From Chara braunii (Eukaryota; Streptophyta; Charophyceae; Charales; Characeae), in contig BFEA01000167.1 in the NCBI GenBank assembly GCA_003427395.1, positions 274,399 through 319,097 on the forward strand: 44,699 nt of DNA, in the 5' to 3' direction. Shown here one piece after another: positions 32,211-44,028 of this stretch; the stretch's first letter is position 1; each line of letters starts with the position of its first letter. Below the pieces are notes generated by a model. That model had not been told where the DNA came from, searched no databases, and was given only the letters and a program-made list of their open reading frames with translations. The position numbers were made by a program, and so were the translations under genes.

Positions 32211-32545
32211 ATTCATTGATTCGCAATTTTATGATGATTATTTATTTTGTTTGTCACTCGTTCCATGTGATCTCGTGCATGCCGCAGGAAACGGGACGAA
32301 TGTTCGATTGACGAAACCGTTGATCGAAGTCATGAATGCTTTTTTAGATTGTGAGGTATATGAACTTCTACGTTCTGTGTAGAAGTCCATACTCCCTACA
32401 ATTAACAAACCATTCATGATTTCCATCAACGGTTTCGTCAATCGAACATTCGTCCCGTTCCCTGCGGCGCGGGCAGCATTACATGGAACGAGTGACAAAT
32501 AGAATAAGTAATCAACACGAATGAACGAACCAATCCGCCATACCC
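32211..32545. repeat. Large inverted repeat (fold-back element)
   Basis: The inner arms 32281-32338 and 32411-32468 are complementary at 55 of 58 positions. Similarity extends outward with indels to about 32211 and 32545, including a shared TTTGTCACTCGTTCCATGT. The 72 base spacer holds a small hairpin (ACTTCTAC 32364-32371 with GTAGAAGT 32379-32386). No terminal transposase is near. It resembles a MITE or fold-back element, though no target duplication was identified. Confidence 0.85.
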
Positions 32546-33311
32546 GTCAACAAAGTCGCTAACGCAGTGTTCGTTTCATACACAATCAGTCGAAAAATAG
32601 TGGCAGTTCACTTTACTTTTCGTCAAACAATTTATAAGCTTGATTTGTGGGCATGAAGGGTGAGCGCTAACGACAGGGACAATCGGGTCGCCGTCTCTGG
32701 TCACAAACAAACACACTGGTCGATCCTCCGAGCCGACCTTGCATTCGTCATCCCGCCGCACAATGCGAGTCTGCAGCTGAAACGAACATGTTGATCCTTC
32801 GAGCCGACCTAGCATGCAACAATCCACCGCACAACGCCGAACTTGTGTGCATCTTTCCCACCCCATGCTGAGGACGTGGCGCTGTAGATCTTTTTCTCGA
32901 ATCGATCGTGCAATCGAGACAAAGGTGGAATGTTCGCTGCACCGGGGATTTCATCCATTGACAAGCCACGGAGGACGACGTGTTCTTCGTTTCGACACTT
33001 TGCCGACGGGTGTGAGGTGGAGTTGGTCGTGTCCTTCACACCCGTCCGCAATCACTCTCCACGATTCGACATGCCAATCCAATCCGCAGACATTAATCCA
33101 ATCGGTGCGACACGTGGAACTCGCACATGTGTTTCACGATTCTGGGGCTCTCGTTCGGGGATTGGATGTGTATCGCGAAACGTGAGCCACGTCTTCCAGA
33201 CTTCCACTGGATCATGTAGGCAGATAGGTTCCCTGGCACGACAATCGGTTCCGTCGTCTATCGATGATGAAAGATTCTGCATCAACAGCCCCGCACACGA
33301 GCGACAGACGT

Positions 33312-33478
33312 GCACGTGAAACTTCCGTCCCGAACGCTCCGCGGGAACTCGCGTAAGAAGCGCTCTCTAACGTTGATCTCGCGCAGCATGCAGTCCGGGT
33401 TCTGCGTGATTTTCGCATCCGCGAATGCATGCTGCACAAGTTTTCTTGGGACGTTCGAGATGGAAGATTCACGTGCAT
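33312..33478. repeat. Imperfect inverted repeat
   Basis: Outer arms TGCACGTGAAACTTCC and the complement of GGAAGATTCACGTGCA, plus inner GCAGCATGCA against TGCATGCTGC. The left arm has extra bases relative to the right, so the arms pair discontinuously. Confidence 0.6.
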
Positions 33479-33668
33479 GTCCGCCTTCCACACGTCAGGA
33501 GCCCTGGGAATGTTGGGGCGCCCAACTCGGGGTAGCGCGAGTGTGTGGCGGCTTGTCGCGAGGCGTTTGTTATTCGTCGGCCTCTCTTTCGCTTGATGTC
33601 ACCGTTGTCGTCGCTCTTCTTGGTATTCGTGTTGAAGGGATCTTCGTTGTTGCAGTGTGACGTGTCAA

Positions 33669-33700
33669 CGTTGGTAGGGGGGGGGGGGCGGGGCGGGAGG
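33669..33700. repeat. G-rich tract, possible G-quadruplex
   Basis: A long G run followed by CGGGGCGGGAGG gives at least four runs of three or more G on the + strand. A similar but shorter tract occurs at 28778-28797. Confidence 0.5.
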
Positions 33701-34517
33701 CAGGGAGACAGGATTAGAGGCACATCTTTAAATTTGCGATTGGTGGTGATCAACAAACGACGACATTGGGTACGTGGCGAGATCCACGACGCTGACGGGA
33801 TCGTGAGGACAGACCAGACGGGGGAGAGGGCGAGATAATTTTTTTAAATTGAAGAACTGTTGTGGAGGTTTGTGTTTCCACCTCCTATTTGCGGGAAGGG
33901 ACGCGTGTTCTTCCTCAGCGTCACTGACGATGAACCGCATGTTTGGTTCCTTTCCAATCAAAACAACCGAGGAAAAAAAAAGTTGACTACCGTCGAGAAC
34001 TTGCACATGTGGCGCGTGCAGGAAAACGATCTATTAAGTTGCAAAGCTTTTATCAAGCACCATCTGGGGGTGGGGGGGTTGAGAGAAGGTCGCAAGGGGG
34101 CTCGTTCGTGCTGCCAACCTTACTTGAAAATGACGACCACACGCTGCTTCCAATCTGCGCAAGACCAAGATCTCCGGCTGTACCGTGTGTGCTGCCTCCT
34201 GTCTGCAGTTGGGTTGTAGTCGGGCTCAGGGTGGCCTTACAAAACAGAACTGCTGCCACGTGTTGCGCGGGAGCGGCCGCTGTGTGGTTCGTGGGGGCAA
34301 GGGACACTCGCGCTACTTTGGCACCGCAAACCGCGATGAGCCTGCGATGGTTGTGCGTTCCATATCAAGGCGCAGAGCCAGCAATGGCGGTGTGTTCCAC
34401 ACGTGCGGGAGTGGCAAGCGAGCAGGGCGGAGAGCCGGCGATGGCTGTTTGTTCCGCGCGAGCAGGGCCGGTGCGCGAGCAGTGCGATGGGCCAGCGATG
34501 GCGGTGCTTTCCTCGCG

Positions 34518-34589
34518 AGCACACACACACACACACACACACGCACACACACACACACACACACACGCACAAACATACACACACACACT
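34518..34589. repeat. CA dinucleotide microsatellite
   Basis: Nearly pure CA with a few CG units; all ORFs over it are artefacts. Confidence 0.95.
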
Positions 34590-34650
34590 TACTAACTTGC
34601 GCAGTGATTGAAATCGGTTTATTTCATTTTTGTAATTTTGTTTTTTTTGT

Positions 34651-34667
34651 TTGATTGATTGATAGAA

Positions 34668-34721
<54 letters not shown>
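34651..34721. repeat. TTGA tetranucleotide microsatellite
   Basis: GATT repeat with an interruption at 34662-34670, followed by G/C homopolymer runs (34736-34760) and another CA run (34768-34781). This cluster of simple repeats is a likely place for assembly error. Confidence 0.95.
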
Positions 34722-34723
<2 letters not shown>

Positions 34724-35664
34724 GGGGTAGGGGTCCCCGGCCCCCCCCCCAGCCCCCCCCGTTCAAACACACACACACACGCCTGAGTCCCGCCGTGCAA
34801 CCCCGTTCGACATTTCTTTTAGGCGTGTCCTGAGCGAACTTCGGATGCGGGCGAAATTCAACAACGTCTGTCTCTCCTGTTCATGATGTTCTTCCTCGTC
34901 CAATCTTTGTGAACACCGATGCAAGGGCGGTGCCAGGACCTTGCTCCTTTGTCTTTGAAACCATCCTCCATGGTCGAAGTCCAGATCCCGGCGAACTTCA
35001 GACACGCACGACACCGACCATGGGCGATGGCGCTCGCCGTCTCTCTGCCTGGCGCGTGTGGTCGCACGCCGACAGGTCGCAACGCGGTGGCTCGCCAACA
35101 TACCTTCTATAGTCGTCATAAGAGCGTTGGGCTATAGTGGAAGTTTGAATGTCGGCGAACTAAGCGAATGTGATTCACTGCGTTCCGGTCTTCGAACTTT
35201 GTTCGTGTCGACGGTTGAACATGTGATTCGCGTAAAATACGCCGACGGTCTTGTCGCTCTGTGGCAGTCTCGCAGGTCGCGTCGGGAACATAAGGGGTCA
35301 TCAAAGCAATGCCAATCTGCGCTTTGCAAACGCGTCCCTAAAAGTCTCGAAGGGCATTTAAGGTCAGACCCCAGCGAACTGGTGTTTTGCGCTTCGGGGA
35401 TCGGCATCGCTGTCTGTCAGACCATGGACAATTAAGTTCGTATCCCAGCGAACTTAAGCATTCTCCCATTCGGGCCTCGAGGTTCCTCGCCCGCGGAGAC
35501 CAGCGGCGAAATCCCTACCCCTCGTCGGCTATTGCATGCATGAGGGCTCCTCTTGGGGTTCTGGAATTCGTGCTCTTCATCGTTTTGTTGTGTACACTCG
35601 AGGAGTGTTGGTCTATGCGTTACTTTTGCCCAGACGGTATTGCTGCGCCTGGCTTCATCGGGGA

Positions 35665-36080
35665 CGCCAGAGCGGGTTGGCGTGTGGAGGAGGATCTACT
35701 GGAGATCTACACGCTGTGTTATTCAGTGTTTTGTTGCGTGTGCTCGGCATGCTTCGGGTTGTGCAACCCTTCCGCCACCCCCAAAAGTCCCCCTTCTCGA
35801 TCTCGTTCGGAGGGGTTTATTTGGGTCAATTGTTGACCGTCCGTTGGCGGTTTTGAATCGATGCTTCTGTTTCTCTGACAACCTGTCTTGCGGCAATTTC
35901 GAATCCCGGCAAACTTTGCTGGTCAAGCCGCATTGTACCACAATTAGTGGGTTTATGGGGGTTACTTGCAGTCCCTCGAGCCATGGTGGTTGTTTGTCGA
36001 ACCAGCAAGTGTCTCCGGTTTGTGAATCAGCATTCTAAGAAAACAAACCCGACAGTTGCGGACTGCCCTTTTCTCTGGCA
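35665..36080 (+). repeat. Dispersed repeat, copy 1
   Basis: Matches 43550-44003 over about 400 bases in the same orientation, sharing for example GTGTTATTCAGTGTTTTGTT, CTTGCGGCAATTTC and GCAGTCCCTCGAGCCATGG. Copy 2 has ~40 extra bases around 43728-43768. No coding capacity conserved between copies was recognised. The family includes one occurrence of the palindromic motif in each copy (35895, 43821). Confidence 0.9.
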
Positions 36081-36670
36081 GCCTCTCTGCGGAAAATTCG
36101 GATCCCGACAAACTAAGCGGATCACTCAGCATCGTGTGGTTGGTTATTTGTGCCTCATCATCTAGGCCAGTCTGTCGCATTGTCGCACTTTTTCCAATTG
36201 GACCGCTTCAGGCGACCGGAAAGCCAATAGGTTGTCACGCAGGATTTTGGATGCGGTTGCAATAAATCAAATAAATTAAATAAAGCAAATTCCTTCCTGT
36301 TGTGTGCGTCCGGCTTCGAGCGAGACCCTTCAATTGCGATCTTCGCCGGTCCCCGTTCTTAGGAATCTTTTATTTTGATTCGGAACAGTGGAGAATCATG
36401 CAAATAATAATCATGAAATGCTTATATGTCATGCGTGCATCAATTTTGTCGGCCTACTAATTTTGAGAACCGTGACAGAATCATCAAAGAGTACAACCAT
36501 CAAGCAAAACAACAATGTAAGAAGCAAGATTGACTGACTCAAGCAATGACAAGGTTAAATGAGGGAAGAATGAGAACTCATAATAGTCTCAGGAAACACA
36601 CATGGAAGAGAGCATGACCAGCACCAATTAAGAGTCCTCACTCATCCCTCTGAACTTCACGCTCAATCTC

Positions 36671-37944
36671 TCATTTTGTTGTCTGTCGTTTGGGCTTCTT
36701 GCCATGTCTCCGTAGTCTCCGAGGTTGTGGCCTCTGTATGTAGAGCCACCTGAAGCCTGCAAGCTCTGAACATTTCCATCCAAGGTACATGACCCGAAAA
36801 TCAATTATGGAGCAAAACTTTTCCCATAATGTAGGTAGATAGGGTCTGGAGAAGATTCCCCGTCTGAGATGATCGAACTCTAAAGGCTCTGTCAAAGCCT
36901 GATAGTCAATCTGCGTTGGCGATATATACCTCTTTGCCAAGTCTATCAAGTCGCCCCAGCAAGAACCATCAGTCAGGGTAAAAGGTACTGGAGGCCTGGG
37001 ATAGTCAGAGAAGAGATTCGGTCCGAAGCTGCAGATCAACTTGGTACCGCTCTCGTCGAGCTCTTTCTCTCTCTCTTCCAGATACCTTGTTGCTGTGAGC
37101 CAAACTAAATCGACGTGCTCATGAGCCTCCTTCCCTTTTCTCACATAGGACCTCAGATCATGGATAGTGTCACTGGCAAAGCTGGTGAGGACAACAAAGA
37201 CCGACAGGTCCTCTTGTCTGAAGCCTCTTGCATTGACATATCTATATGGGAAAGCATCCTTGGATGCAATGCTGTTGAGGTTGATAAGGGTGGTTTCCGG
37301 AACTGAGAAAGACTGAACTGCACTCATATGCTGTAGTGGGTGTTGGAACTGATGTGTCTTTTGGTACAAGCCCAGTCTGATTAATGCTGACCCCTGTACT
37401 AAACGACGTCGACCGAGTGTCAATCCAGTCCAGATTAGCAATGTCGCAAGGATAGATGATTACCATGTGTTGATTGAGACTGAATGCTGCCAGGCTGCTG
37501 ATTGGAAACTGACTATGTGCTGATTAGAACTCTGATCAAACCCTGATTTAACCCTGATTTAATCCTGATTTGATCTTGAGACGTTGAGTTGCCATCACAA
37601 TGATCACCCGTATAAACCGCAGATTGCCGAAGGTTTGTTTTGTCAGCTGAGATGCCGGTGGGGACTACAAGAGAAAGTTCGGACATCCTCTATGTTTACC
37701 CGAGCTTTACTCTGGCTTGCTCCACCGTTTCCAGTGATGAACTAGTGTTTTGCAGCTTCCCACTTAGCTCGTGAATGTAGAAAACATACTCGATGAAGTT
37801 ATGATGGCTTTCTGTCCTCTCTACAACAATCTCTCGCAACAACTCCCTGTATTTTTCAATCTCGCCCAATATCTTATCCTCCCATCCTTTTGTTTCTGAT
37901 TGATATATAGTGCAAGTCATGGCCAGGGTATCCTTGCTTCCCAT
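36671..37944 (-). pseudogene. Two-exon-like unknown gene or gene remnant
   Basis: Read on the minus strand. A first coding block (37944-37697, ~82 codons, starting MGSKDTLAMTCTIYQ) is Glu-rich and likely helical, and ends at a donor-like CGG|GTAAAC. About 220 bases with short ATCAGGGTTAA repeats follow (intron-like), with acceptor-like CAG words near 37487-37503. The second block runs from about 37470 to the TGA at 36671; it needs one frame change near 37300, where VFLS... gives way to ...VPETTLINLNSIA. The last ~210 codons are open and protein-like: DLSVFVVLTSFASDTI, a basic/acidic helix, SCWGDLIDLAKRY, FSRPYLPTLWEKF, and a basic tail. No known domain recognised. A gag or accessory protein of another element, or a host gene with an assembly indel, are all possible. 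Confidence 0.45.
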
Positions 37945-40900
37945 ATCTTTTCTTCTTCCTTCACTTTCCCTTCTGGTGCAAGATTAGAAAGCACGTAAAG
38001 GGGGTCTTTCTTGACCAAACAGTTCCTGGATATACAGTCCCTTAGAAACGACACTGGGGTAATCTGAAGTCCAACGGTTTCCAACCCAAGTTGGCCCTTT
38101 AGTTTTGCCTCATGACAGAGTTCAGTCCACAGTACATGCCACGAGGTACACCCAGTAGTTCTCAGTACTCAGAAAGGTTGCCTAAGCACTCGCTTCGTCC
38201 TGAACTCAGGTGGCTTTGCCCCAGTTTGAGCGGTCCACCTAGTGTCTCTAACGGCATGCCCGTTTAGGGGCGTTCAAACGCGGCAACGCATAAAATTCGT
38301 GAACTTCTACCCGTCGACAATTCTCAAACTTGCCAAATGATAGTATACCAGTCAGGATGCCACCAAACAGCTTTTGGAAGCGTTTCTGGCTTAGGTCACC
38401 CTCTTCACTCATGCTCGTTAATCTGTCAAATCTGGTAAGTTTGCACTTCGATCAGATCACATGATAGTCTCTTTTGTATAGGCCTCGCTAAACACTCGCC
38501 TTCTCTTACCGGCCAGTCAGAGGGGTGAAGCGCCTTTTCCCATCGGGGAGGGCAGAGAGCAGGTTAACCGAGCACCCATTTTTCAGGCCCGTTTATAAGA
38601 AAACCAGACAGTCATTTTAACAACACTTCACACCAATCTATAGAGTGCACTTCTTACGACTCCATCACAGAAAAAAACCCTAAAAAAAACAATTAAAAAC
38701 ATATAAAACAGCAACCCAAAGGTGCATTTCCATGAAATCCGTTAACCTCTTGTGGGAGGGCAACCTTCCTAGCTCCCGACTTTGGTCTCACTCATCAATC
38801 TGAACTCAGATTCGGAGTACACTTCTATCATTGGCCAGACCAGGTGGGTCCCTTGTTTTCTCATCTAGATTCGTCAAGACTTTGCACAACTAGTGGTTTC
38901 GGGTTCAGATTTAGCCCTCGAGGTCACTAATCTCTCCAGACTGAGTGATTAGACCCTGTCGGCAATGACTTTACAAGCCTGACTCTCCAGTATAACAGTT
39001 GGCTATAACTTTTTACCCAGCTCCCTCCGACAGTACTCACGACAGGTTTGAGTAAGTCTGCATTTAGGTAGCAACCTGCCTGCGCCTGGGACGAATGAAG
39101 TGCAGTGATACAGCGTGTCGCTCTGGCTGAGATAGCGCACATGGTGTATCACTGTAGACCGTGTGACCCATTTAAGTTATGAAGCAAGTGAATTTTAGTC
39201 GGTCTGCCCAGAGGTCGGAAACGTCAGAGAGGCTCTAAATGGTGCAAACCCTCGTTGGTTGACTGGAACTACATAGAGTTATTGCTCTCGACAAGGCCAT
39301 CTCAGCCACATTCTTCAAGCACTATGTAGGAATATTGCACGCGATATACCCCACTCTCATGTCAGGGAAAATCTGCAAAAACATTCTCACGGTCCTCTTC
39401 TCGGCCTCTAAGCTGTACAGGACAACCGTGACCCTCAAGAGAAGGCCTCGCCCTTGATGTGACTTAGAGAAGGGGTGTCATAAGTGGATAAGGACGGCAT
39501 GCTTACACATAGACAAGTATTATAAAGAGTACACGTGCACCTATTTTCTAACTTTAAACTTCCCTGTCCCGTCGTTGAAACCGACAGGTTAGAGGGACAG
39601 AGAGAGCCGATTTACACAGGGAGGCCGTAGTCCCACTCAGGCTTGGATAATCAAGACAAAATCGGTACTGGCTTCCCCAAAACCCACATGCACATTCGAT
39701 TGCTTACTCGTTAACTAGTGTTCAAGCATAGCTAACCAAGGTCTTGCCCTTCGACTCTTTTTCTCGTCAAAGGCGAACTTTAAAGGGAAGTTCGCTAGTC
39801 ACCATCAAGTAAATATTTTGTTAGCAGATAAGCTATTTTACCCAAAACTGAATTCCACTTACTCATCGTTCTGGAGATGAGTGCTTATTGTGCCCCCAGA
39901 TACTTTCTCAAGAAAACGAAAAGGAAAAGAAAGGAAAAATATTCACTCCCTCCAATTCAGTAGTCAATGAAGAACATCCATAGACTTTTCTGATTAGAAG
40001 GTCACGAAATGAACAGAATGGACTTTCCGTTCGGGACCGAGATTCATTCATCTGAATTTACATCATTATCGTCTTGTCGCATCGTAATTAACAGTAATCA
40101 TTGCTTTTTCTTTTTAGCATTCCCTCTGCCCTTGCATCAGTTCTTAATGACAACCTGAGAGGAAAGGGGAGTAACAGGACAGTGGTTCACTCTCTGTTAA
40201 AGCATTTAGAAGCAATGGTCAACCGGCAGTCACCCCGAATCTTGACAATGCAGAAAGCAGTCCACGCCCTCAAGCATACTTATCTACCTCGTGACCTCCG
40301 TATCCACTAATCAACTAGTAACCAATCGTAAGGTCACCTCATCAAAAGTAGCTTGGGTTACATAAAACTCCAACCAATGCTCATAGTTTATTTTTCCCAC
40401 ACAGTCTCGTAACTCGACTTCAACTACTAGATCAGTCAGCCTCGCAATCACTTCCTTCCCTCTTACGCCCCCCAGGCTTCACACGTTACCTACCGATTCC
40501 CCTAGGCACACTCACGAACTATATCCCGATCTCACTCGGCGACCCCAAGATTGGCGCTAATCAACGACTTGAGGCAAAAGCACAAGTAACCCTCGCCTCA
40601 CTCATGGGCTTAATGGCCAGTCCCGTGCTCTCGCCTTAGAGGGGCTCATTACTCACAACTCAACGAAGAGAAGGAGAGATGAAGGAAAAACCGCTCGACA
40701 GAAAGTTGATAATGCCAATGACCAAGAAAGGAGCAGGGCGTTACTCTCCTCTAGTGATGCATGTCGATGTCACCTGATGATGTAGATTTCCACCCACCGA
40801 ACGTCAACACTGCTCACGGTCACTCAGTACTCATTTTTACGGCTCAGCTTCAGCTTCGTTACTATCACGAGCAGGGCCCATCAGATGAAGTCAACAGTCA

Positions 40901-41574
40901 ACTCGCGTAGCGAAATCTCACTCCAGCTACTATACATGGACATAACAAGCCAGAACCCAAACACACTACCAATGGCTATAGACAGCAAGCGAAACCCACT
41001 CTGTCATCCGAGTCCACATGGGTCGACCCCATGGTCATAATCAGGCTAGGCTCGTCCAGGACTGTTGACGTCAGCAGCGAACCTGCGTGTATGATTTTCC
41101 CTATCATGGGTGTCGCCTTCACTCTCTCGCCTGTACCCGCTAAACTCACCAAAAATCAGGGACTTTTCCATAGGGAAGCCATGACGCTTCCAAAGAAAGA
41201 AAACGGGCGGCGTTCAATTCGTGGTTACCCTTCTTGATATGAAACGCGTGAGAGCCCACTGATGCTCGCCACACTTGACAACGCTCAAGAGGTCTGACCT
41301 TCTCTCTCACTCTCCCTCCAGACGTGTTAGTCCTCCCGACTGTAACCGCCCCACGCCCTTACTGCCCTAGCTTCTTCCCTCAGACTGCAATTAGCTCCCT
41401 CGATCTGACTCTCAAGCATGTCACTCGCCCTAACTTCTCGCATGCGAAGGTCAGGTTGACGTCAGCAATCGAACATACATGCCGCCTCCTCTCTTCTTTC
41501 GTTAACCTCCCCCGTGCTGCGCCACGTGTAGGCTGCTCACCGCGCGTCAGCCTCTGCCTCCCTCTCTAGGTCCC
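37945..41574. other. Long stretch without a supported gene
   Basis: Only short unconvincing frames, apart from the weak exon candidate at 40120-40310. No tandem repeat or long inverted repeat was seen. Could contain introns if the minus-strand coding remnants at 36.7-37.9 and 41.6-42.1 kb belong to one gene. Confidence 0.35.
40120..40310 (+). CDS. Possible terminal exon, unknown
   Basis: Preceded by a good pyrimidine tract ending in TAG (40104-40119). The 63 codons to TAA read IPSALASVLNDNLRGKG... with HSLLKHLEAMV and a basic end; composition looks protein-like, with amphipathic helices. No upstream exon or family was recognised, so chance cannot be excluded. Confidence 0.2.
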
Positions 41575-42133
41575 ACACACTTCATGTAGCTCTCCCCCTC
41601 TCGGCGACTCGCTCGCACGTGTTGACCTCTGAGGCACTTCTCTCTCCCCCACTTGTGTCGATCACACACCTCTTCCTCCCGTCTTTACTGTCCCGCGCCC
41701 TCTGGGCCTCTGCTGTCGCGAGCTGGCCTCGGGTCCGTCTTCCGCAGGTCGCGCCTGAGGGTGGTTCCTGCGAACTTGGTCCGGTATGTTCCAGGACTAG
41801 AGGTTAGTCTCCCAGTCACTAGCCTCACTTTCCGCCTCTGAATCTCGGTCCAGGTGCAGCTGCTCATGCTCCACTTTGTCCGTCGAGGTCCCCTCGTCCA
41901 GGTAAGAAACGGTCACCTTTAGCTCATCAGTGACCCCATCCCTTCTGCACCTCCTTTCGGCTCGGTCCTTGGCCTCTGTAATCGCCAGCTGCAGTTTGTG
42001 ATCAACCCTCATCTCCTTTATCTTCCCCCCTCAACGTCAATCCTCAATCTCACCTCTTCATTGCGACGGCTATAGTCTAAAGTAGCCGTCACAGTAGGCC
42101 CCTCACCCGACATTGGCTCCCACTTCCAGACAA
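41575..42133 (-). pseudogene. Coding remnant, acidic/basic helical protein, unknown
   Basis: On the minus strand, after an acceptor-like TACCTCCAG, the frame reads FVWKWEPMSGEGPTVTATLD..., YSRRNEEVRLRIDVEGG, then after one frame change near 42020, KIKEMRVDHKLQLAITEAKD and on to ...SEAESEASDWETNL with TAG at 41797. Beyond this stop the frame stays open for ~70 more codons, Arg/Gly/Glu-rich. Alternating charged residues suggest a soluble helical protein. It lies on the same strand as the 36671-37944 remnant and could be an upstream exon of the same gene. No domain recognised. Confidence 0.35.
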
Positions 42134-42399
42134 ACTGGAGGTATGTCGGCCTACAGCCGTGTAGCCCACTACTTCATAACATAATTGAGCTTTTCCCGAC
42201 CAGGCCGAGCACGATACCAAGCTGCCAGCTCCGAGATAGACAACCCGACCCTTCGAGCGTGCACACACAGGCGGATTTGCGTGTTCACTTCACCGCTCTG
42301 TTCCCTTCTCGGAACTCAGTCGCGATCGCATAACGAGACTGTCTATGTCCCATACCAAATGACACAGTCCCCTTTCTTCTTATAGGATCACTATCTATC

Positions 42400-43190
42400 G
42401 CGACCCCATGCTCAGAGAGAGGGGACCAAATATCTCTCATGGCCCTACACTTTTAATCGATTAAATTTTTAAACTTAATAAAAATTGATAAATAAAACAA
42501 AAGAAAAGAAAGGAAGGACGAGTGATATGATATCAACGGTCACATCGCCAGCTTTTGTTATCAACCACTACAACGCTTCTTCTTAGACTTGAAAGTGACA
42601 TGGCGACCCAGCGTGACGGTCCCATAACGGGATACGGACGGATGCCCGTCCTTCTCTAAAACCTGCAGTCGGCTTACCACTATTGGGCACCCGTGTCCGA
42701 TGGTAAGGAGGGGGCTTATGACCCTCCTCGGGGGTGATAAGCCTCCTACCGATGCGGCCGCGGTTCGCCCCTCTTTTAGGGTCCTACCACGCGGCACCCG
42801 ATCGAACCCCTCAACCATCGGCACAAAGTGAGAGGTCAGGCCAGTCTAGGCCTCAAACCACAACCACGCTCAAAATTCGAACCGTTGGCCTTCCCGCGAT
42901 GTGACGGAAGGAAAATCTGAATAAGAGGATTGGTAACAATAGTAATAAAAATAATAATAAAATTAATCAATAACAGAATAAGGAAGGAAAGGAATCATAA
43001 CACCTCTGCGGTCAAAGATCACTTGATCGTCCCAGACTAAAGCGAGGGTCTAGATCTGTGTGCGGGACTGATACATGACTTTCCTTTTTCTCTTCTTATC
43101 CCACTTTTATTTTCCTTTCTTTTATTTTGCCCCTTTTTCGTTCGACTATAACTGCAAGCCTACGCACCTAACCCATAACCTAACCAGGGA
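42400..43190. other. Unassigned stretch with two AT-rich islands
   Basis: AT-rich islands at 42445-42520 and 42915-42990 flank a GC-richer part with short inverted words (GAGGGGGCTTATGA with TGATAAGCCTCC near 42708-42745). The minus-strand frame at 42561-42824 has no support beyond openness. Confidence 0.3.
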
Positions 43191-43549
43191 GTGATTGGCG
43201 CGCAGTTGAAAAGACAGCGCCGATCTATTTACCTTCGCGTCCCTGGGCGAACCCGGCGACTACCACGGTCACAGGCCGGTAGTGCTCTGCTGTATAGCAG
43301 GGCGCCGAGCCTGTGTGGACCAATGAAAAACCCAGTGGCGCACCCTTTTGCTAAGGGCAGGCACCGACTGGGTCGGTCCGTTGCAGAATACTACTCGAGT
43401 ACCCCAGAAGAGTCACACGGGCACGGGAACTACCCTGCGAGCCGCGGGCGTCTGAACGAGGAGCGGGCACTGAGTTGAAGCCTGGTACACAGAGGAGGGC
43501 CGGAACACCGCGCCCTCCGACAGCGTGAGGGAGGGGGACTTTTGGAGGT
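43191..43549. other. GC-rich unassigned stretch
   Basis: A 95 codon plus-strand frame exists, but its Arg-rich composition follows from GC content. CTGCTGTATAGCAG at 43288-43301 is a small perfect hairpin. Confidence 0.3.
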
Positions 43550-44003
43550 CCAGGACGCTAGAGCGGGTTACCGTGCGGAGGGGGATCTATTAGAGATCTA
43601 CAAGCTGTGTTATTCAGTGTTTTGTTGCGTGTCCTTGGCATGCGTCGGGCTGTGAAATCCTTCCGCCACCACCAAAAATCCCCCTTCTCGATCTTGTTCG
43701 CAGTGGTTTATTAGGGTCAATTGTCAGTCGTCCGATCATTGGATCGGTTTGTCCAACAAGGAAAGAGGTTGGCGGTTCTGAATCGACGCTCCTGTTTCTC
43801 TAACAACCTGTCTTGCGGCAATTTCAGATCACGACGAACTTTGCTGGTCAAGCCGCATCGTGCCACAATTGGTGGGTTTATGGGGGTCATTTGCAGTCCC
43901 TCGAGCCATGGTATCTGTTTGTCCAACCGGCAAGGGTCTTCGTTTTGTGAATCAACATTCTAAGAAAACAAACCCGCCAGTTGCGGACTGCCCTTTTCTC
44001 TTA
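43550..44003 (+). repeat. Dispersed repeat, copy 2
   Basis: Second copy of the 35665-36080 family. It starts at GGACGCTAGAGCGGGTT and ends at GCCCTTTTCTCT, immediately before the palindromic satellite. The first copy is not next to the satellite, so the two families are separate. Confidence 0.9.
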
Positions 44004-44028
44004 GAGATGGTTAACAACACACACCATT

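Larger units (their letters stand above)
28251..36270. other. GC-richer non-coding region with a recurrent palindromic motif
   Basis: Frames are many but short, overlapping on both strands and without family motifs. A motif with arms GAAGTTCG and CGAACTTC around GATCCCGG or GATGCCGG recurs, among others at about 28365, 29385, 29455, 31441, 31655, 31697, 31870, 32030, 34834, 34976, 35140, 35361, 35434, 35895 and 36097. The copies at 31870-31893 and 34976-34999 are the clearest. A 17 base word (CTATGTGGCACCCATAA) is repeated at 28993 and 29072. Confidence 0.6.

Noticed and set aside
33943-34611. 222 codon frame with a His/Thr repeat tail
   Set aside because: The tail is the CA microsatellite and the rest has equal-length frames on the other strand; no family features.
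43250-43345. Possible tRNA on the minus strand (GGGTTCGCCC, CTGCTATACAGCAG)
   Set aside because: T loop and D arm do not fit and no 7 bp acceptor stem could be formed.
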